64,000 bases of DNA. It comes from Streptomyces sp. CB02009. GTDB taxonomy: Bacteria > Actinomycetota > Actinomycetes > Streptomycetales > Streptomycetaceae. Positions within the stretch are counted from its first letter, which is position 1; each line of letters opens with the position of its first letter. The notes below the pieces were generated by a model. The model was not told the DNA's origin and ran no database searches. It saw nothing but the letters and a program-made list of their open reading frames with translations. A program made the translations under genes and the position numbers. Shown piece after piece: positions 1-8,397 of the stretch. The DNA lies in assembly GCF_001905825.1 (NCBI RefSeq), contig NZ_LIVV01000008.1:248001-312000 (forward strand). Reading direction: 5' to 3'.

Positions 1-552
1 CGGCGACCTGCTCGGGGGTGAGCGGGCCGTCCGGGCGGTACCAGGTGGAGAGGTGGTGGACCGAGCCGAAGTGGTAGTCCACGACCAGGTCGGCGGGGGT
101 CGCCGAGGAGAACACCCCGGCCCGCTGCCCCTCCTCGATCAGGGCGCGGAACCGCTCGTGGTAGCGGCGCCGCTCCGACCTGACCTGCTTGTTCTTCTCC
201 GGGCTGAGGTGGTGCATGGAGCGGAAGAAGATGGCGGCGTCGTCGAGGTTCTCGATGGTGGTGACGACGACGTCGGCGGCGGCGTCGCGCAGCCGGTCCT
301 CGACGGGCGCGTCGGCGTCCGCGAAGGCGTCGAGGCGCTCCTGCTGGAGGCGCAGGACCCGTGAGTAGACCTCCTGGAGGAGGTCCTCCTTGGAGCCGAA
401 GTAGTGGTAGAGCGCGCCCTTGGTGACCCCGGCGGCCTCGACGATCTCCTGGACGGAGGTGCGGTCGTACCCGCGCTCCGCGAAGAGCCGGGTGGCGGCG
501 GCGAGGAGCCTCTGGGGGACGGGCGTGCCGCTCCCTTCCGTCGTCCTGGCCA
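1..552 (-). CDS. TetR/AcrR-family regulator (C-terminus cut by window edge)
   Basis: The first 184 residues are visible, starting from the ATG at 552; the reading frame is still open at base 1, so the C-terminus lies outside the window. An N-terminal helix-turn-helix of TetR type is clear (FAERGYDRTSVQEIVEAAGV followed by TKGALYHYFGSKEDLL, residues about 23-55), then an all-helical ligand domain. It lies 109 bp downstream of the SDR gene on the same strand, so the two may be co-transcribed. A TACCGACTGGTTA element upstream of the SDR gene (1514-1526) is a candidate operator. The ligand is unknown; the acyl-CoA/lipid type is a guess from the SDR neighbour. Confidence 0.9.
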
Positions 553-661
553 TGCTCCGCCGCCTTCCTTGGTGGTCGTTCTCAGTGGTCGTACTCGCTG
601 ATGGTTTTCGGTCAGGGGAACGCGTTCCCGCCGGTAGATCTTCGCATCCGGTCGGGTCCGG

Positions 662-1438
662 CTAGCGCGTGCCCGTCTCCCAGGCCTGCTGGACGTGGTT
701 CATGGTGCCGAGCCAGCGCTCCGGGTCGGTGGCCCGGTTGCGGTAGTAGCCGGCCACCTCGGGGTGCGGCAGGACGAGGAAGCGGTCGGCGGAGATCGCG
801 TCGAGGAGGGCGTCGGCGACGTCCTCGGGCTCGATGGCGGTGGGGGCGAGGACGAGTTCGCCGGCCGTTCCCGCGGCCGTGAGCATGTCCGTACGGACGC
901 CCTGCGGGCAGATCGCGTGGACGGCGAGGCCGCGGTGCCGGTAGGTGAGGGAGAGCCATTCGGCGAAGGCGTACGCGCCGTGCTTGGAGACGCTGTACGG
1001 CGCCGCGCCGATCATGGTGAGCAGCCCGGCGGCGGAGACCGTGGAGACGAAGCGGCCGCTGCCGCGCTCCAGCCAGTCGGGGAGCAGCGCGCGGGCCGCC
1101 CGGACGTGGGCCATCACGTTGACGTCCCAGGCGGCGGCCCAGACGTCCTCGTCGGCGAAGGCGTCGCCGGGCGAGGAGAGGCCGGCGTTGGCGCACCAGA
1201 TGTCGACGGTGCCGCCGAGGGCCTCGCGGGCCTCTTCGACGACGGCGGAGGCGTCACCGGGGACGGCGAGGGCGCCGATCTCCTCGGCGACCGCCTTGGT
1301 GCGGACGGGGTCGAGGTCGTTGACCACGACGCGGGCCCCCTCGGCCGCGAACCGGCGCGCGAGGGCGGCGCCGATGCCTCCGCCCGCTCCCGTGACGACG
1401 ACTCCGGCGCCCTGGACCTGGTTCGCGCCCTCGCTCAT
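662..1438 (-). CDS. SDR-family oxidoreductase
   Basis: A 258-residue classical short-chain dehydrogenase/reductase. The Rossmann glycine motif TGAGGGIG lies at about residues 16-23, the NAG motif near 89-91, and the catalytic YSVSK tetrad segment near 151. An acidic residue after strand 2 (NDLD) suggests NAD preference. The C-terminal tail (GYYRNRATDPERWLG) is seen in SDRs that sit with acyl-CoA metabolism genes. It starts at ATG 1438 and is followed 109 bp later by a TetR gene on the same strand. The substrate cannot be read from sequence; an alcohol/ketone of lipid or terpenoid type is likely. Confidence 0.9.
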   Translation of the reverse strand: MSEGANQVQGAGVVVTGAGGGIGAALARRFAAEGARVVVNDLDPVRTKAVAEEIGALAVPGDASAVVEEAREALGGTVDIWCANAGLSSPGDAFADEDVWAAAWDVNVMAHVRAARALLPDWLERGSGRFVSTVSAAGLLTMIGAAPYSVSKHGAYAFAEWLSLTYRHRGLAVHAICPQGVRTDMLTAAGTAGELVLAPTAIEPEDVADALLDAISADRFLVLPHPEVAGYYRNRATDPERWLGTMNHVQQAWETGTR

Positions 1439-1513
1439 GGACCCACCCCTCCGCTCGGCGGCCTGTGACGGCCGCTGTGATGACCTGTGCTGACCTGCGG
1501 GACGCGGACAGAC

Positions 1514-1526
1514 TAACCAGTCGGTA
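1514..1526 (-). promoter_or_regulatory. Candidate TetR operator TACCGACTGGTTA
   Basis: Read on the minus strand this is TACCGACTGGTTA, an imperfect inverted repeat about 76 bp upstream of the SDR start. It matches elements at 27257 (TACCGACCGGTT) and 33244 (TACCGACCGGTA), which also sit just upstream of oxidoreductase genes. Binding is inferred. Confidence 0.5.
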
Positions 1527-1641
1527 TGGAAAGACGGAAGAGTGTCGGCCGCTTGCCTCGTTCCCGTGGGCGGTCAGGACCGCTAGCGTGCGTGCCCATG
1601 TCACGCGCCCCGGCCGGGGACGGCGATCGAGGAGGTTTCGC

Positions 1642-2934
1642 ATGGGCCTGTCGCGACGGAGTCTGCTGGCCGCCGGAGGCGCGCTCGGGGCGGTGGCGGC
1701 CACCGCGCCGACCGCTTCGGCCGGCGCCCCCACGGCGGCGACGGGCTCGCCCACCGCGTCGGCGGAGGAGCGGCAGCACGGGCACGCGCGCGTGCGGACC
1801 GGTTTCGAGCGGCTCGCCGACGACGGGTACGCGCTGCTGTCCGGGGAGCGCGTCGGTGTCGTCACCAACCCGACCGGCGTCACCCGGGACGCCCGGCACA
1901 TCGTCGACGTGATGCACGCCGACGAACGGGTGGACCTGGTGGCCGTCTTCGGCCCGGAGCACGGCTTCCGGGGCACCGCGCAGGCGGGCGGCTCCGAGGG
2001 GCGGTACGACGACCCGGCGACCGGGCTGCCCGTCTACGACACGTACCTGAAGAGCGGGCAGCCGCTCGCGGACGTCTTCACCGCCTCCGGCGTGGACACG
2101 GTCGTCTTCGACATCCAGGACGCCGGCGCCCGCTTCTACACGTACATCTGGACGCTGTACGACTGCATGGCGGCCGCCGCGCTCGCCGGGAAGCGGTTCG
2201 TGGTCCTCGACCGGCCGAACCCGGTGACCGGGCGGGCGGCGCTGGGCCCGGTCCTGGACCGGGCGTTCGCCACCTTCGTCGGGCGCGAGCCGATCGCGCA
2301 GGCGCACGGCATGACGGTGGCCGAGCTGGCCCGCCTCTTCAACGGCGAGTTCCTCGCCACGCCGGTCGCCCTGGAGACCGTACGGATGACGGGCTGGCGG
2401 CGCACGGACTTCTTCGACGCCACCGGACTGCCCTGGGTGCCGCCCAGCCCCAACATGCCGACGCCGGAGACCGCGCTCGTCTACTCCGGCACCTGCCTCT
2501 TCGAGGGGACGAACCTCTCCGAGGGCCGCGGCACCACCCGCCCCTTCGAACTCCTCGGCGCGGAGGGGATCGACCGGCGGTGGGCGGAGGCGGCGAACGC
2601 GCTCGGCCTGCCCGGCGTCCGGTTCCGCGAGGCGTACTTCGCGCCGACCTTCTCCAAGTTCCAGGGGAAGACCGTGGGCGGGGTGCAGCTGCACGTCGAC
2701 GACCGGGAGTCCTTCGATCCGGTACGGGCCGGGATCGGGCTCCTGGTCACCGCCCGGAGCTCGTGGTCCGGCTTCGCCTGGCGGGCGGACAACTGGATCG
2801 ACAAGCTGACGGGTTCGACGCGGGTGCGGACCCTGATCGACGCGGGCGCCGGGGTGGACGAGGTCGTCGGGGCGTGGCAGACGGACCTGGCGGCGTTCCG
2901 GGCGGTACGGAGGGAGTACCTGGTCTACCGCTGA
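1642..2934 (+). CDS. namZ: Secreted exo-beta-N-acetylmuramidase, NamZ/DUF1343 family
   Basis: A 430-residue DUF1343 protein (NamZ/YbbC type). Family members remove terminal MurNAc from peptidoglycan fragments. A twin-arginine-like signal is visible at the N-terminus (SRRSLLAAGGALGAVAATAP), so export through Tat is likely. Conserved blocks FGPEHGFRG, DIQDAGARFYTYIWTLYDCM, RPNPVTG and the Asn/Pro-rich SPNMPTPETALVYSG are present. I chose ATG 1642 because GAGGAGG lies 6 bases upstream (1629-1635) and it puts the signal peptide first; a longer in-frame start at 1465 would bury it. It stands alone between a divergent SDR gene and the next secreted enzyme, and probably serves wall-fragment recycling. 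Confidence 0.85.
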   Translation: MGLSRRSLLAAGGALGAVAATAPTASAGAPTAATGSPTASAEERQHGHARVRTGFERLADDGYALLSGERVGVVTNPTGVTRDARHIVDVMHADERVDLVAVFGPEHGFRGTAQAGGSEGRYDDPATGLPVYDTYLKSGQPLADVFTASGVDTVVFDIQDAGARFYTYIWTLYDCMAAAALAGKRFVVLDRPNPVTGRAALGPVLDRAFATFVGREPIAQAHGMTVAELARLFNGEFLATPVALETVRMTGWRRTDFFDATGLPWVPPSPNMPTPETALVYSGTCLFEGTNLSEGRGTTRPFELLGAEGIDRRWAEAANALGLPGVRFREAYFAPTFSKFQGKTVGGVQLHVDDRESFDPVRAGIGLLVTARSSWSGFAWRADNWIDKLTGSTRVRTLIDAGAGVDEVVGAWQTDLAAFRAVRREYLVYR

Positions 2935-2938
2935 GGCC

Positions 2939-3022
2939 GGTCGGCGCGGAGATCGGTCGCCGTGGAGCCGGGGGGTCGGCGGCGCCGGGAGGGTCGGCGC
3001 CGAGCGGGGTCGGCGCCGGTGT
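2939..3022. repeat. Imperfect GGTCGGCGCCG-type short repeats
   Basis: About five degenerate copies of a GGTCGGCGCCG core recur every 15-19 bp, beginning within 5 bases of the namZ stop codon. They resemble other post-stop repeats in this window but are more degenerate. Confidence 0.5.
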
Positions 3023-3123
3023 TCAGCGTCCCCGCGGCGGTCGCGGCGGGTGGGGTTGTCCCCATGATCGACCGGGGTGCGGGCGGGATGTCCCGGCGGC
3101 GGCCCGCCGACCAGGCTTGGCCC

Positions 3124-4467
3124 ATGAACCTATCCAGCTCCTTCTTACGACGCCGACTGCCCCTCGTCGGGCTCCTCCTGGCCGCCTGCCTCGGCTCCCT
3201 GGCGCCCGCCGCCGGGGCCGCCGGGCCCCCGGCCGCTCCCGATCCCGCACGGGAACTCGCCCGCACGGCGGAGCCGTTCACCGATCTCCGCCCGCTCGAC
3301 CGGATGATCGGCTCGGCCAAGGTCGTCGGCGTCGGCGAGGCCACCCACAGCTCGGCGGAGTTCTTCACCGCCAAGCACCGGATCTTCGAGCACCTGGTGG
3401 AGCGCAAGGGCTTCACCACCTTCGCCCTGGAGGCCAACTGGTCCACCGGGCTGCTCGTCGACGAGTGGGTGCGCACCGGGCGCGGCGACATCCGGGCGAT
3501 CATGCGGGACGAGTTCCAGGAGTCGTACCGACTCTGGAACACCGAGGAGTACCTCGACCTCTTCCGCTGGATGCGGCGGCACAACCAGCTCCACCCCGAC
3601 CACCAGGTCCGCTTCATGGGCAACGACCTCGGCTACGCGGGCGCGAACCTCTTCGACCGCGTGACCTCGTACGTGGCCCGCGTCCACCCCGCCCTCCTCC
3701 CCCGCTTCGAGGAGCTGTACCGGGGTTCGCGCCCCACGGGCACGGTCGAGGACTGGATGAAGGGGTACATGACCAGGCCGCGCCCTGAGCGGCAGCGGAT
3801 GGCCGCCGACGTGAACACGGCGCTCGCCCTCCTGGAGCGGCAGCGGCCCGCGCGGGACCCCCGCGCGCGTGAGGCGGCCCAGTGGGCGGTGCAGCACGCC
3901 CGGGCCATCGCCCAGGTCGGCACCGAGTACGCCCACGACATGTTCACGGACGCGGGGATCGCCCAGGCCATGCTCTACCGCGACCGGGTGATGGCCGAGA
4001 ACACCGTGTGGTGGCAGCGGCAGACCGGCGACCGGATCGTGCTCTCCGCGCACAACGGGCACGTCGGCTACGAGACCCCGAAGCCCGACCAGTACCCGAG
4101 GATCCAGGGCGCCTTCCTGCGCGACGCGCTCGGCCGGGACTACGTGAGCGTGGGCGCCTCCTTCGGGCAGGGCTCGTTCAACGCCCACGACACCGAGGCA
4201 CCCGGCGAGCCGCTGCGGCCCTTCACCGTCGGCGCCCTGGGTCCGGACAGCAACGCCCACACCCTGGACCGGGTCTCGCCCGGCGCGTTCTACCTGGACC
4301 TGCGGCGCACGACACCGGCCGCGCGCGACTGGCTCGGCACCGCCCGGCCGACCCGCGGCATCGGGACGGCGTACCCCTGGCCGGACGCCGTGCACGAGGC
4401 GCGCCTCGCGACCTCGTACGACCTGCTGATCCACTTCCCCCGGATCACGGCGGCGCGCGTCCGCTGA
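3124..4467 (+). CDS. Secreted erythromycin esterase family protein
   Basis: A 447-residue protein of the erythromycin esterase (EreA/EreB, succinoglycan biosynthesis-like) superfamily. It has a Sec signal peptide (residues 1 to about 33: RRRLPLVGLLLAACLGSLAPAAGA), then GEATHSSAEFF with the catalytic-type His, FALEANWS, and SAHNGHVGY near the C-terminus. The GEATH and AHNGH blocks are the family signatures. Start ATG 3124 gives a proper signal peptide. Codon 8 is TTA (3145-3147), the rare leucine codon read by bldA tRNA in Streptomyces, so translation may be limited to late growth. Whether the substrate is a macrolide or another ester/lactone cannot be told. Confidence 0.85.
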   Translation: MNLSSSFLRRRLPLVGLLLAACLGSLAPAAGAAGPPAAPDPARELARTAEPFTDLRPLDRMIGSAKVVGVGEATHSSAEFFTAKHRIFEHLVERKGFTTFALEANWSTGLLVDEWVRTGRGDIRAIMRDEFQESYRLWNTEEYLDLFRWMRRHNQLHPDHQVRFMGNDLGYAGANLFDRVTSYVARVHPALLPRFEELYRGSRPTGTVEDWMKGYMTRPRPERQRMAADVNTALALLERQRPARDPRAREAAQWAVQHARAIAQVGTEYAHDMFTDAGIAQAMLYRDRVMAENTVWWQRQTGDRIVLSAHNGHVGYETPKPDQYPRIQGAFLRDALGRDYVSVGASFGQGSFNAHDTEAPGEPLRPFTVGALGPDSNAHTLDRVSPGAFYLDLRRTTPAARDWLGTARPTRGIGTAYPWPDAVHEARLATSYDLLIHFPRITAARVR

Positions 4468-4651
4468 GGCGGGAGACACGGACGGGCCGGCCGAGACGGT
4501 ACGGAACTCGGCCACGGTCCGTCCGAAAAGGTACGCCTCCCGGTCGAGGTCTGGCCGGGGCCACGCGCGGGCATGCTGGCCCTTGAGCCGCCGCCCGCGC
4601 TGGGCGCGTCCGGGTGCGACGGCCACCTCGAGGAGAGGGGCGGGTCGGGCC

Positions 4652-5947
4652 GTGACCGGGATGAGTGTGGAGCCGTACCGGGAGATCACCTTCGACAAGG
4701 AGGGCGACGGGCCCGCGGGGCAGCCCGCGGCCCTCGCCGCTCTGGCCCGGCAGGGCCTCACCGACCTGGTGGTGTTCGCGCACGGGTGGAACAGCTCCCC
4801 TGCCGGTGCCACCCGGCTGTGCTCCGACTTCTTCGGGCCGTTCCCCGGTCTGCTGGCCCCCGGTGTCGAGGCCGGGTACGCGGGCGTGATCTGGCCGTCG
4901 ATGATGTTCACCGGCGAGCCGGTGCCCGACTACCGGGCCCTCGTGACGGTCCTTCCGGAGAAGGAGCCGGTCCTCGACCGGCTCACCGAACTCCTCGCGA
5001 CGGCCCCGGCGGACGAGGCGGCGTTCGCCGAGTTCGGCGCGCTGCTGCGGGAGCTGGCGGACGTGGCCGTCGACGGGGACGGCCGGGCGGGCGCGGCCGG
5101 TCCCCGGGAGCCGGTGCCCGCGTTCCTGGTCGCGGACCCGCTGGAGGTGTGCGCCCTGTTCACCGAGGCCTTGGAGGCGGACGCCGGCGCCGCGGGGGGC
5201 TTGGGCCAGGACGAGGGCTTCGGCGTCGTGGAGAGATCCGGCCCGAACGGGGGCTTCGGCCCCGCGGAGGGCTTCCGGGCGGGTCTCGGGCGGTACTGGA
5301 AGGGGGCCCGGGAGGTCCTGCGGCAGGCCACGTACTACGTGATGAAGAAGCGGGCCGGTCGCGTCGGCGAGTCCGGCCTCGGGCCGCTGCTCGGCGAGGT
5401 CGCCCGCGCCGCCCCCCGGGTCCGCGTCCACCTGGTCGGTCACAGCATGGGCGCCCGGCTCGTCGCGTACGCGCTGAGGGGGCTGCCGTCGGGGGCCCGT
5501 CCGGTCGCCTCCGTGACCCTGCTCCAGGGCGCCTTCTCGCACTACGCGTTCGCGACCAGGCTGCCGCACGACCCCGGGCGCGCGGGCGCGCTGCGGGACC
5601 TGCAGAACCGGGTCCGGGGACCCGTGGTGGCCTGCTACTCGCGGCACGACACGGCGCTCGGCGTGTTCTACCCGCTGGCGTCCCGGCTCGCGGGCGACTC
5701 GGCGTCGCTGACCCGGGCCGCCGGCCTGCTCGGGTCGGACGACCCGCGCTGGGCGGCGATCGGGCACGACGGCGTCCATGCGGTGCCCGGGACGGTCGTA
5801 CGGCCGCTGGCGGCGGTGCTGCGCGACGGAGTGCCGGCTTCCGGGTGCGTGAGTGTCGACACGGCGGACGTGGTCCGCTCGCACAGCGACATCTGCCGCG
5901 CGGAACTCGCCCGGGTGGTGGTGTCGGCGGCACGGACGGGCAGGTAG
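4652..5947 (+). CDS. Alpha/beta-fold serine hydrolase
   Basis: A 431-residue protein with VVFAHGWNSSP near residue 36 (oxyanion-hole HGW) and the nucleophile elbow GHSMGARL, flanked by HLV, typical of alpha/beta hydrolases. An Asp/His pair for the triad is plausible in the C-terminal part (SRHDTALGVFY, GHDGVHAV). There is no signal peptide or membrane helix, so it is cytoplasmic. I prefer GTG 4652, 11 bases after AGGAGAGGGG (4631-4640); ATG 4661 is the alternative. The middle (residues about 170-230) is low-complexity and Gly/Glu-rich, unlike the flanks. The substrate is unknown. Confidence 0.8.
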   Translation: MTGMSVEPYREITFDKEGDGPAGQPAALAALARQGLTDLVVFAHGWNSSPAGATRLCSDFFGPFPGLLAPGVEAGYAGVIWPSMMFTGEPVPDYRALVTVLPEKEPVLDRLTELLATAPADEAAFAEFGALLRELADVAVDGDGRAGAAGPREPVPAFLVADPLEVCALFTEALEADAGAAGGLGQDEGFGVVERSGPNGGFGPAEGFRAGLGRYWKGAREVLRQATYYVMKKRAGRVGESGLGPLLGEVARAAPRVRVHLVGHSMGARLVAYALRGLPSGARPVASVTLLQGAFSHYAFATRLPHDPGRAGALRDLQNRVRGPVVACYSRHDTALGVFYPLASRLAGDSASLTRAAGLLGSDDPRWAAIGHDGVHAVPGTVVRPLAAVLRDGVPASGCVSVDTADVVRSHSDICRAELARVVVSAARTGR

Positions 5948-6161
5948 GAGGGGGTACGGCCGCCTTCCCGAGCCGCTTCGGAAGCTCGCCGTCCGGCCGC
6001 CCGAGGCGTCCGCTCGCCTCGCCGGACTCTTCCGTTCCGCCCTTCCTCCGGTGCCTCTCGGCCCCCGCTGATGGCAGCCATCCGAATTTCGATGGAACAC
6101 GGCGGGGCGCTCGTTCGTCCCTCTGATATCGCGGAACGACCAGCGACGGAGGTGGCGGGAG

Positions 6162-6776
6162 ATGGCCGGTTTCCGGAGTCTTGCGAGACAGGTGCGCGAT
6201 CCGGGGTGCGACACGGCCCTGCGCAGGTACTCGCTGCGCAAGTGTCTGGAGCGGTTCGCGCCGTACGGACACCGGGCGACGTGGGACCACCTGTGCCGCA
6301 GGCACAGGTTCGGACCGGAGGACCGGGAGCTCGACCCCGGGCGGCTGATCGCCGCGCTCGACGAGCTGGAGGAGGCGCGGGCCGTGTGGCTCGCGTACGA
6401 GGAGGAGTTCGCCGCCCGGCGGCGGCGCGAGAAACACGAGGGGCTGCGCCGGCTCGGCTCCCTCGACGACTGGCACCGGCGGGTCTGGGGCGGCAACGGC
6501 GTGGTGCGGTGCGGCGATCCGGCCGTGCACCCGTCGGACCCGCTGCCCGAGGTGCTGCGGCGGCTGATCACGGCCCTGGAGGGCGACCCGGGCGAGCGGT
6601 GCCCGGTGTGCGCGGGGCCGCGCATCGCGTGGGCCGGTCCCGGGGACACGCACGAGCCGTGGCTCGGCCCCGTCTGCGGGGACTGCGGGGTGGGTGTGCC
6701 CCGCGCGGTCCTCACCTCGGGGGCGCTGGCCCGCGCGCGCGGGGAGCGGAACCGCTCGCTGGCGTCGGCGGCGTGA
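6162..6776 (+). CDS. Conserved hypothetical protein with a zinc-ribbon-like CxxC pair
   Basis: A 204-residue soluble protein, not recognised as a named family. The N-terminal two thirds is rich in Arg and predicted helical (DRELDPGRLIAALDELEEARAVWLAYEEEF). The C-terminal third carries CPVCAG and, about 35 residues later, CGDCG: two CxxC knuckles that should bind one zinc. The stop codon overlaps the GTG start of the next gene (GTGA at 6773-6776), so it is translationally coupled to the BKACE-like gene. Function unknown; a nucleic-acid or partner-binding zinc ribbon is a guess. Confidence 0.8.
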   Translation: MAGFRSLARQVRDPGCDTALRRYSLRKCLERFAPYGHRATWDHLCRRHRFGPEDRELDPGRLIAALDELEEARAVWLAYEEEFAARRRREKHEGLRRLGSLDDWHRRVWGGNGVVRCGDPAVHPSDPLPEVLRRLITALEGDPGERCPVCAGPRIAWAGPGDTHEPWLGPVCGDCGVGVPRAVLTSGALARARGERNRSLASAA

Positions 6777-7585
6777 GTCCGCGGGAACCCGGCGTGCCGT
6801 GGGTTCCGCCGGGGGTGCCGGTGCTGCAGGTCTGCCTCAACGGAGCACGGGGGCACGGCGATTCGGCGGCGGTGCCGATGTCGCCCGAGTCGCTCGCGGA
6901 GTCCGCCGCGCGGGCGGTGGCGGCGGGCGCGGGCGAGGTGCGGGTGCATCCCCGGACGCCCTGCGGAGGCACGTCGCTCTCGCCCCGCGTGCTCGGCCCC
7001 GTCCTGGCCTCGGTCCGGGCGGCGGTGGGCGGAGGCGTGGGGGTCACGACGGCCGCGGCCGCCGAGCCCGACGTAGGACGCCGGGCGGAGCGGATCCGGT
7101 CCTGGGAGGTGCTGCCCGACCTGGTGTCGGTCGACTGGCACGAGCCCGGGGCCGAGGAGGTGGCGGCGGTGCTCCTGGAGCGCGGGATCGGGGTCGAGGC
7201 CGGGCTCTGGGCCGGTAGCGACGGGCGGGAGCGCTTCGCCCGCTCGCCGCTCGCGCCCCGCGTACGACGGGTCCTCGTGAAGGTCCCGTACCCGTCGGCG
7301 GGGACCGGGGCCGAGGAGGCCTCGCGCGCCGTCCTGTCCGGCCTCGAACCGCCGCCCGGCGTCCCGGTGCTGCTGCACGGCGAGGACGCCGGCGCCTGGC
7401 CGGTGCTGCGGCTCGCCCGGCGGCTGGGCCTCGCCGCCAGGATCGGTCTCGAGGACACCGTGCTGCTGCCGGACGGCACCTGGGCGCGCTCCAACGCGGA
7501 GCTGGTCGCCGCGGCCCTCGCGGGCCAGGGGCGTCCCGCCGATCGCGCCCGGCTCGCGGGGTCCGATCGGCAGGGCAACCCCTAG
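6773..7585 (+). CDS. BKACE-family (3-keto-5-aminohexanoate cleavage-like) protein
   Basis: A 270-residue member of the beta-keto acid cleavage enzyme family (DUF849), which uses zinc to condense beta-keto acids with acetyl-CoA. Family blocks VHPRTPCGGTSLSP, SVDWHEPGAEEV, GVEAGLWAG and RIGLEDTVLLPDG (metal-ligand Glu) are present, and the end matches the SNAELV motif. The usual metal pair HxH reads R57-V58-H59 here, so one zinc ligand is replaced by Arg; activity is therefore doubtful. The GTG start at 6773 overlaps the previous stop. The last seven codons form the first unit of a 35-bp tandem repeat that continues past the TAG. Confidence 0.8.
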   Translation: MSPREPGVPWVPPGVPVLQVCLNGARGHGDSAAVPMSPESLAESAARAVAAGAGEVRVHPRTPCGGTSLSPRVLGPVLASVRAAVGGGVGVTTAAAAEPDVGRRAERIRSWEVLPDLVSVDWHEPGAEEVAAVLLERGIGVEAGLWAGSDGRERFARSPLAPRVRRVLVKVPYPSAGTGAEEASRAVLSGLEPPPGVPVLLHGEDAGAWPVLRLARRLGLAARIGLEDTVLLPDGTWARSNAELVAAALAGQGRPADRARLAGSDRQGNP

Positions 7586-7795
7586 GGCGAGGCCGGTCCG
7601 ATCGGCGGGGCACCCGCTAGGGCGAGCCGGTCGGATCGGCAGGGAACCCGTCAGGCCGAGCCCGGTCGGATCGGCAGGGAACCCGTCAGGCCGAGCCCGG
7701 TCGGATCGGCAGGGAACCCGTCAGGCCGAGCCCGGTCTGGTCGGCAGGGCACCAGCTAGGCCGAGCCCGGCCTGACCGGCAGCCCGCGCCCTAGG
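7565..7795. repeat. Seven-copy 35-bp tandem repeat spanning a convergent gene junction
   Basis: Units begin at 7565, 7600, 7634, 7669, 7704, 7739 and 7774 (spacing 35, 34, 35, 35, 35, 35). Each starts GATCGGCAGGG or a close variant and ends near GCCGAGCCCGGTC. The 7634 and 7669 units are virtually identical. The first unit overlaps the last seven codons of the BKACE-like gene and the last covers the soxR stop codon (7791-7793). Each unit contains CCGA/TCGG and GGG-AA-CCC dyads, so transcripts could fold into repeated small hairpins. No spacers, so not a CRISPR array. Confidence 0.9.
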
Positions 7796-8273
7796 CCTCG
7801 TCGCCGTCCGGGGCGGGGTTGCGGACCGGCAGCAGGCGGGAGCCCGCCATTCGCTCGCCGAAGGCGTCGTCGGGGTTGGACAGCACGCAGGTCTCCAGGG
7901 AGAGGCAGCCGCAGCCGATGCAGTCCGTCAAGTGGTCGCGGAGCCGGCCCAGCTGCTTGATGCGCTCGTCCAGCTCGGTGCGCCAGGCCGCCGAGAGCCG
8001 GGCCCAGTCCTCGTTGGTGGGGGTGCGCTCCTCCGGGAGCTGGGCGAGGGCCTGACGGATCGTCGCCAGCGGGATCCCGACGCGCTGCGCGGCGCGGACG
8101 AAGGCGACCCGGCGCAGGGTGTCGCGGCCGTAGCGGCGCTGGTTGCCGGTGGTGCGGCGGCTGCTGATGAGCCCCTTCGCCTCGTAGAAGTGGAGGGCGG
8201 AGACGGCTGCCCCGCTACGGGCGGAGAGCTGGCCGACGGTGAGCTCGTGGATCTTCTCTGGAATCTGCGGCAC
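7791..8273 (-). CDS. soxR: Redox-sensitive regulator SoxR
   Basis: A 160-residue MerR-family regulator. The winged-helix DNA-binding segment is at residues about 11-50 (LTVGQLSARSGAAVSALHFYEAKGLI). The [2Fe-2S] ligands C118, C121, C123 and C129 follow the SoxR pattern C-x2-C-x-C-x5-C. Streptomyces SoxR senses redox-active metabolites rather than superoxide and usually controls a small regulon of efflux and reductase genes. The start codon is GTG (8271-8273). None of the immediate neighbours is an obvious SoxR target, and I found no classical SoxR box here; the 35-bp repeat array lies directly downstream. Confidence 0.95.
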   Translation of the reverse strand: MPQIPEKIHELTVGQLSARSGAAVSALHFYEAKGLISSRRTTGNQRRYGRDTLRRVAFVRAAQRVGIPLATIRQALAQLPEERTPTNEDWARLSAAWRTELDERIKQLGRLRDHLTDCIGCGCLSLETCVLSNPDDAFGERMAGSRLLPVRNPAPDGDEA

Positions 8274-8277
8274 CCCA

Positions 8278-8292
8278 GGACCCTACTGGTCC
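8278..8292. promoter_or_regulatory. GGACC-N5-GGTCC inverted repeat upstream of soxR
   Basis: Perfect 5-bp arms (8278-8282 and 8288-8292) begin 5 bases upstream of the soxR GTG. They could be an autoregulatory site or a leader hairpin; they do not resemble the SoxR boxes I know. Confidence 0.35.
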
Positions 8293-8321
8293 GTTGACAG
8301 CGGCCTCCTCACCCCACATGC

Positions 8322-8337
8322 TGAGCAAGCGCTTAGA
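8322..8337. promoter_or_regulatory. TetR operator, copy 1 (TGAGCAAGCGCTTAGA)
   Basis: This 16-mer, with a TnAGC/GCTnA-type dyad around AAGCGCTT, occurs identically at 9527-9542. Copy 1 lies 60 bp upstream of the MaoC gene and copy 2 lies 50 bp upstream of the convergent TetR gene, so that TetR probably represses both. Directly adjacent at 8337-8354 is a second dyad, ATACC-N8-GGTAT. Confidence 0.7.
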
Positions 8338-8397
8338 TACCGACCGTTGGGTATGCCGTACCGGGTGGGGCGTACCGGACCAGAAGGGACCAGGAAC

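Noticed and set aside
4445..7378. Very long open frame on the minus strand opposite the hydrolase and BKACE-like genes
   Set aside because: It is Arg/Pro/Gly-rich, matches no domain and runs antisense to genes with clear motifs. An artefact of high GC.
7565..7795. CRISPR-like array
   Set aside because: Units are contiguous without unique spacers, and no cas gene is nearby. It is a tandem repeat.
8278..8292. SoxR box upstream of soxR
   Set aside because: GGACC-N5-GGTCC does not resemble known SoxR operators; kept only as an unassigned dyad.
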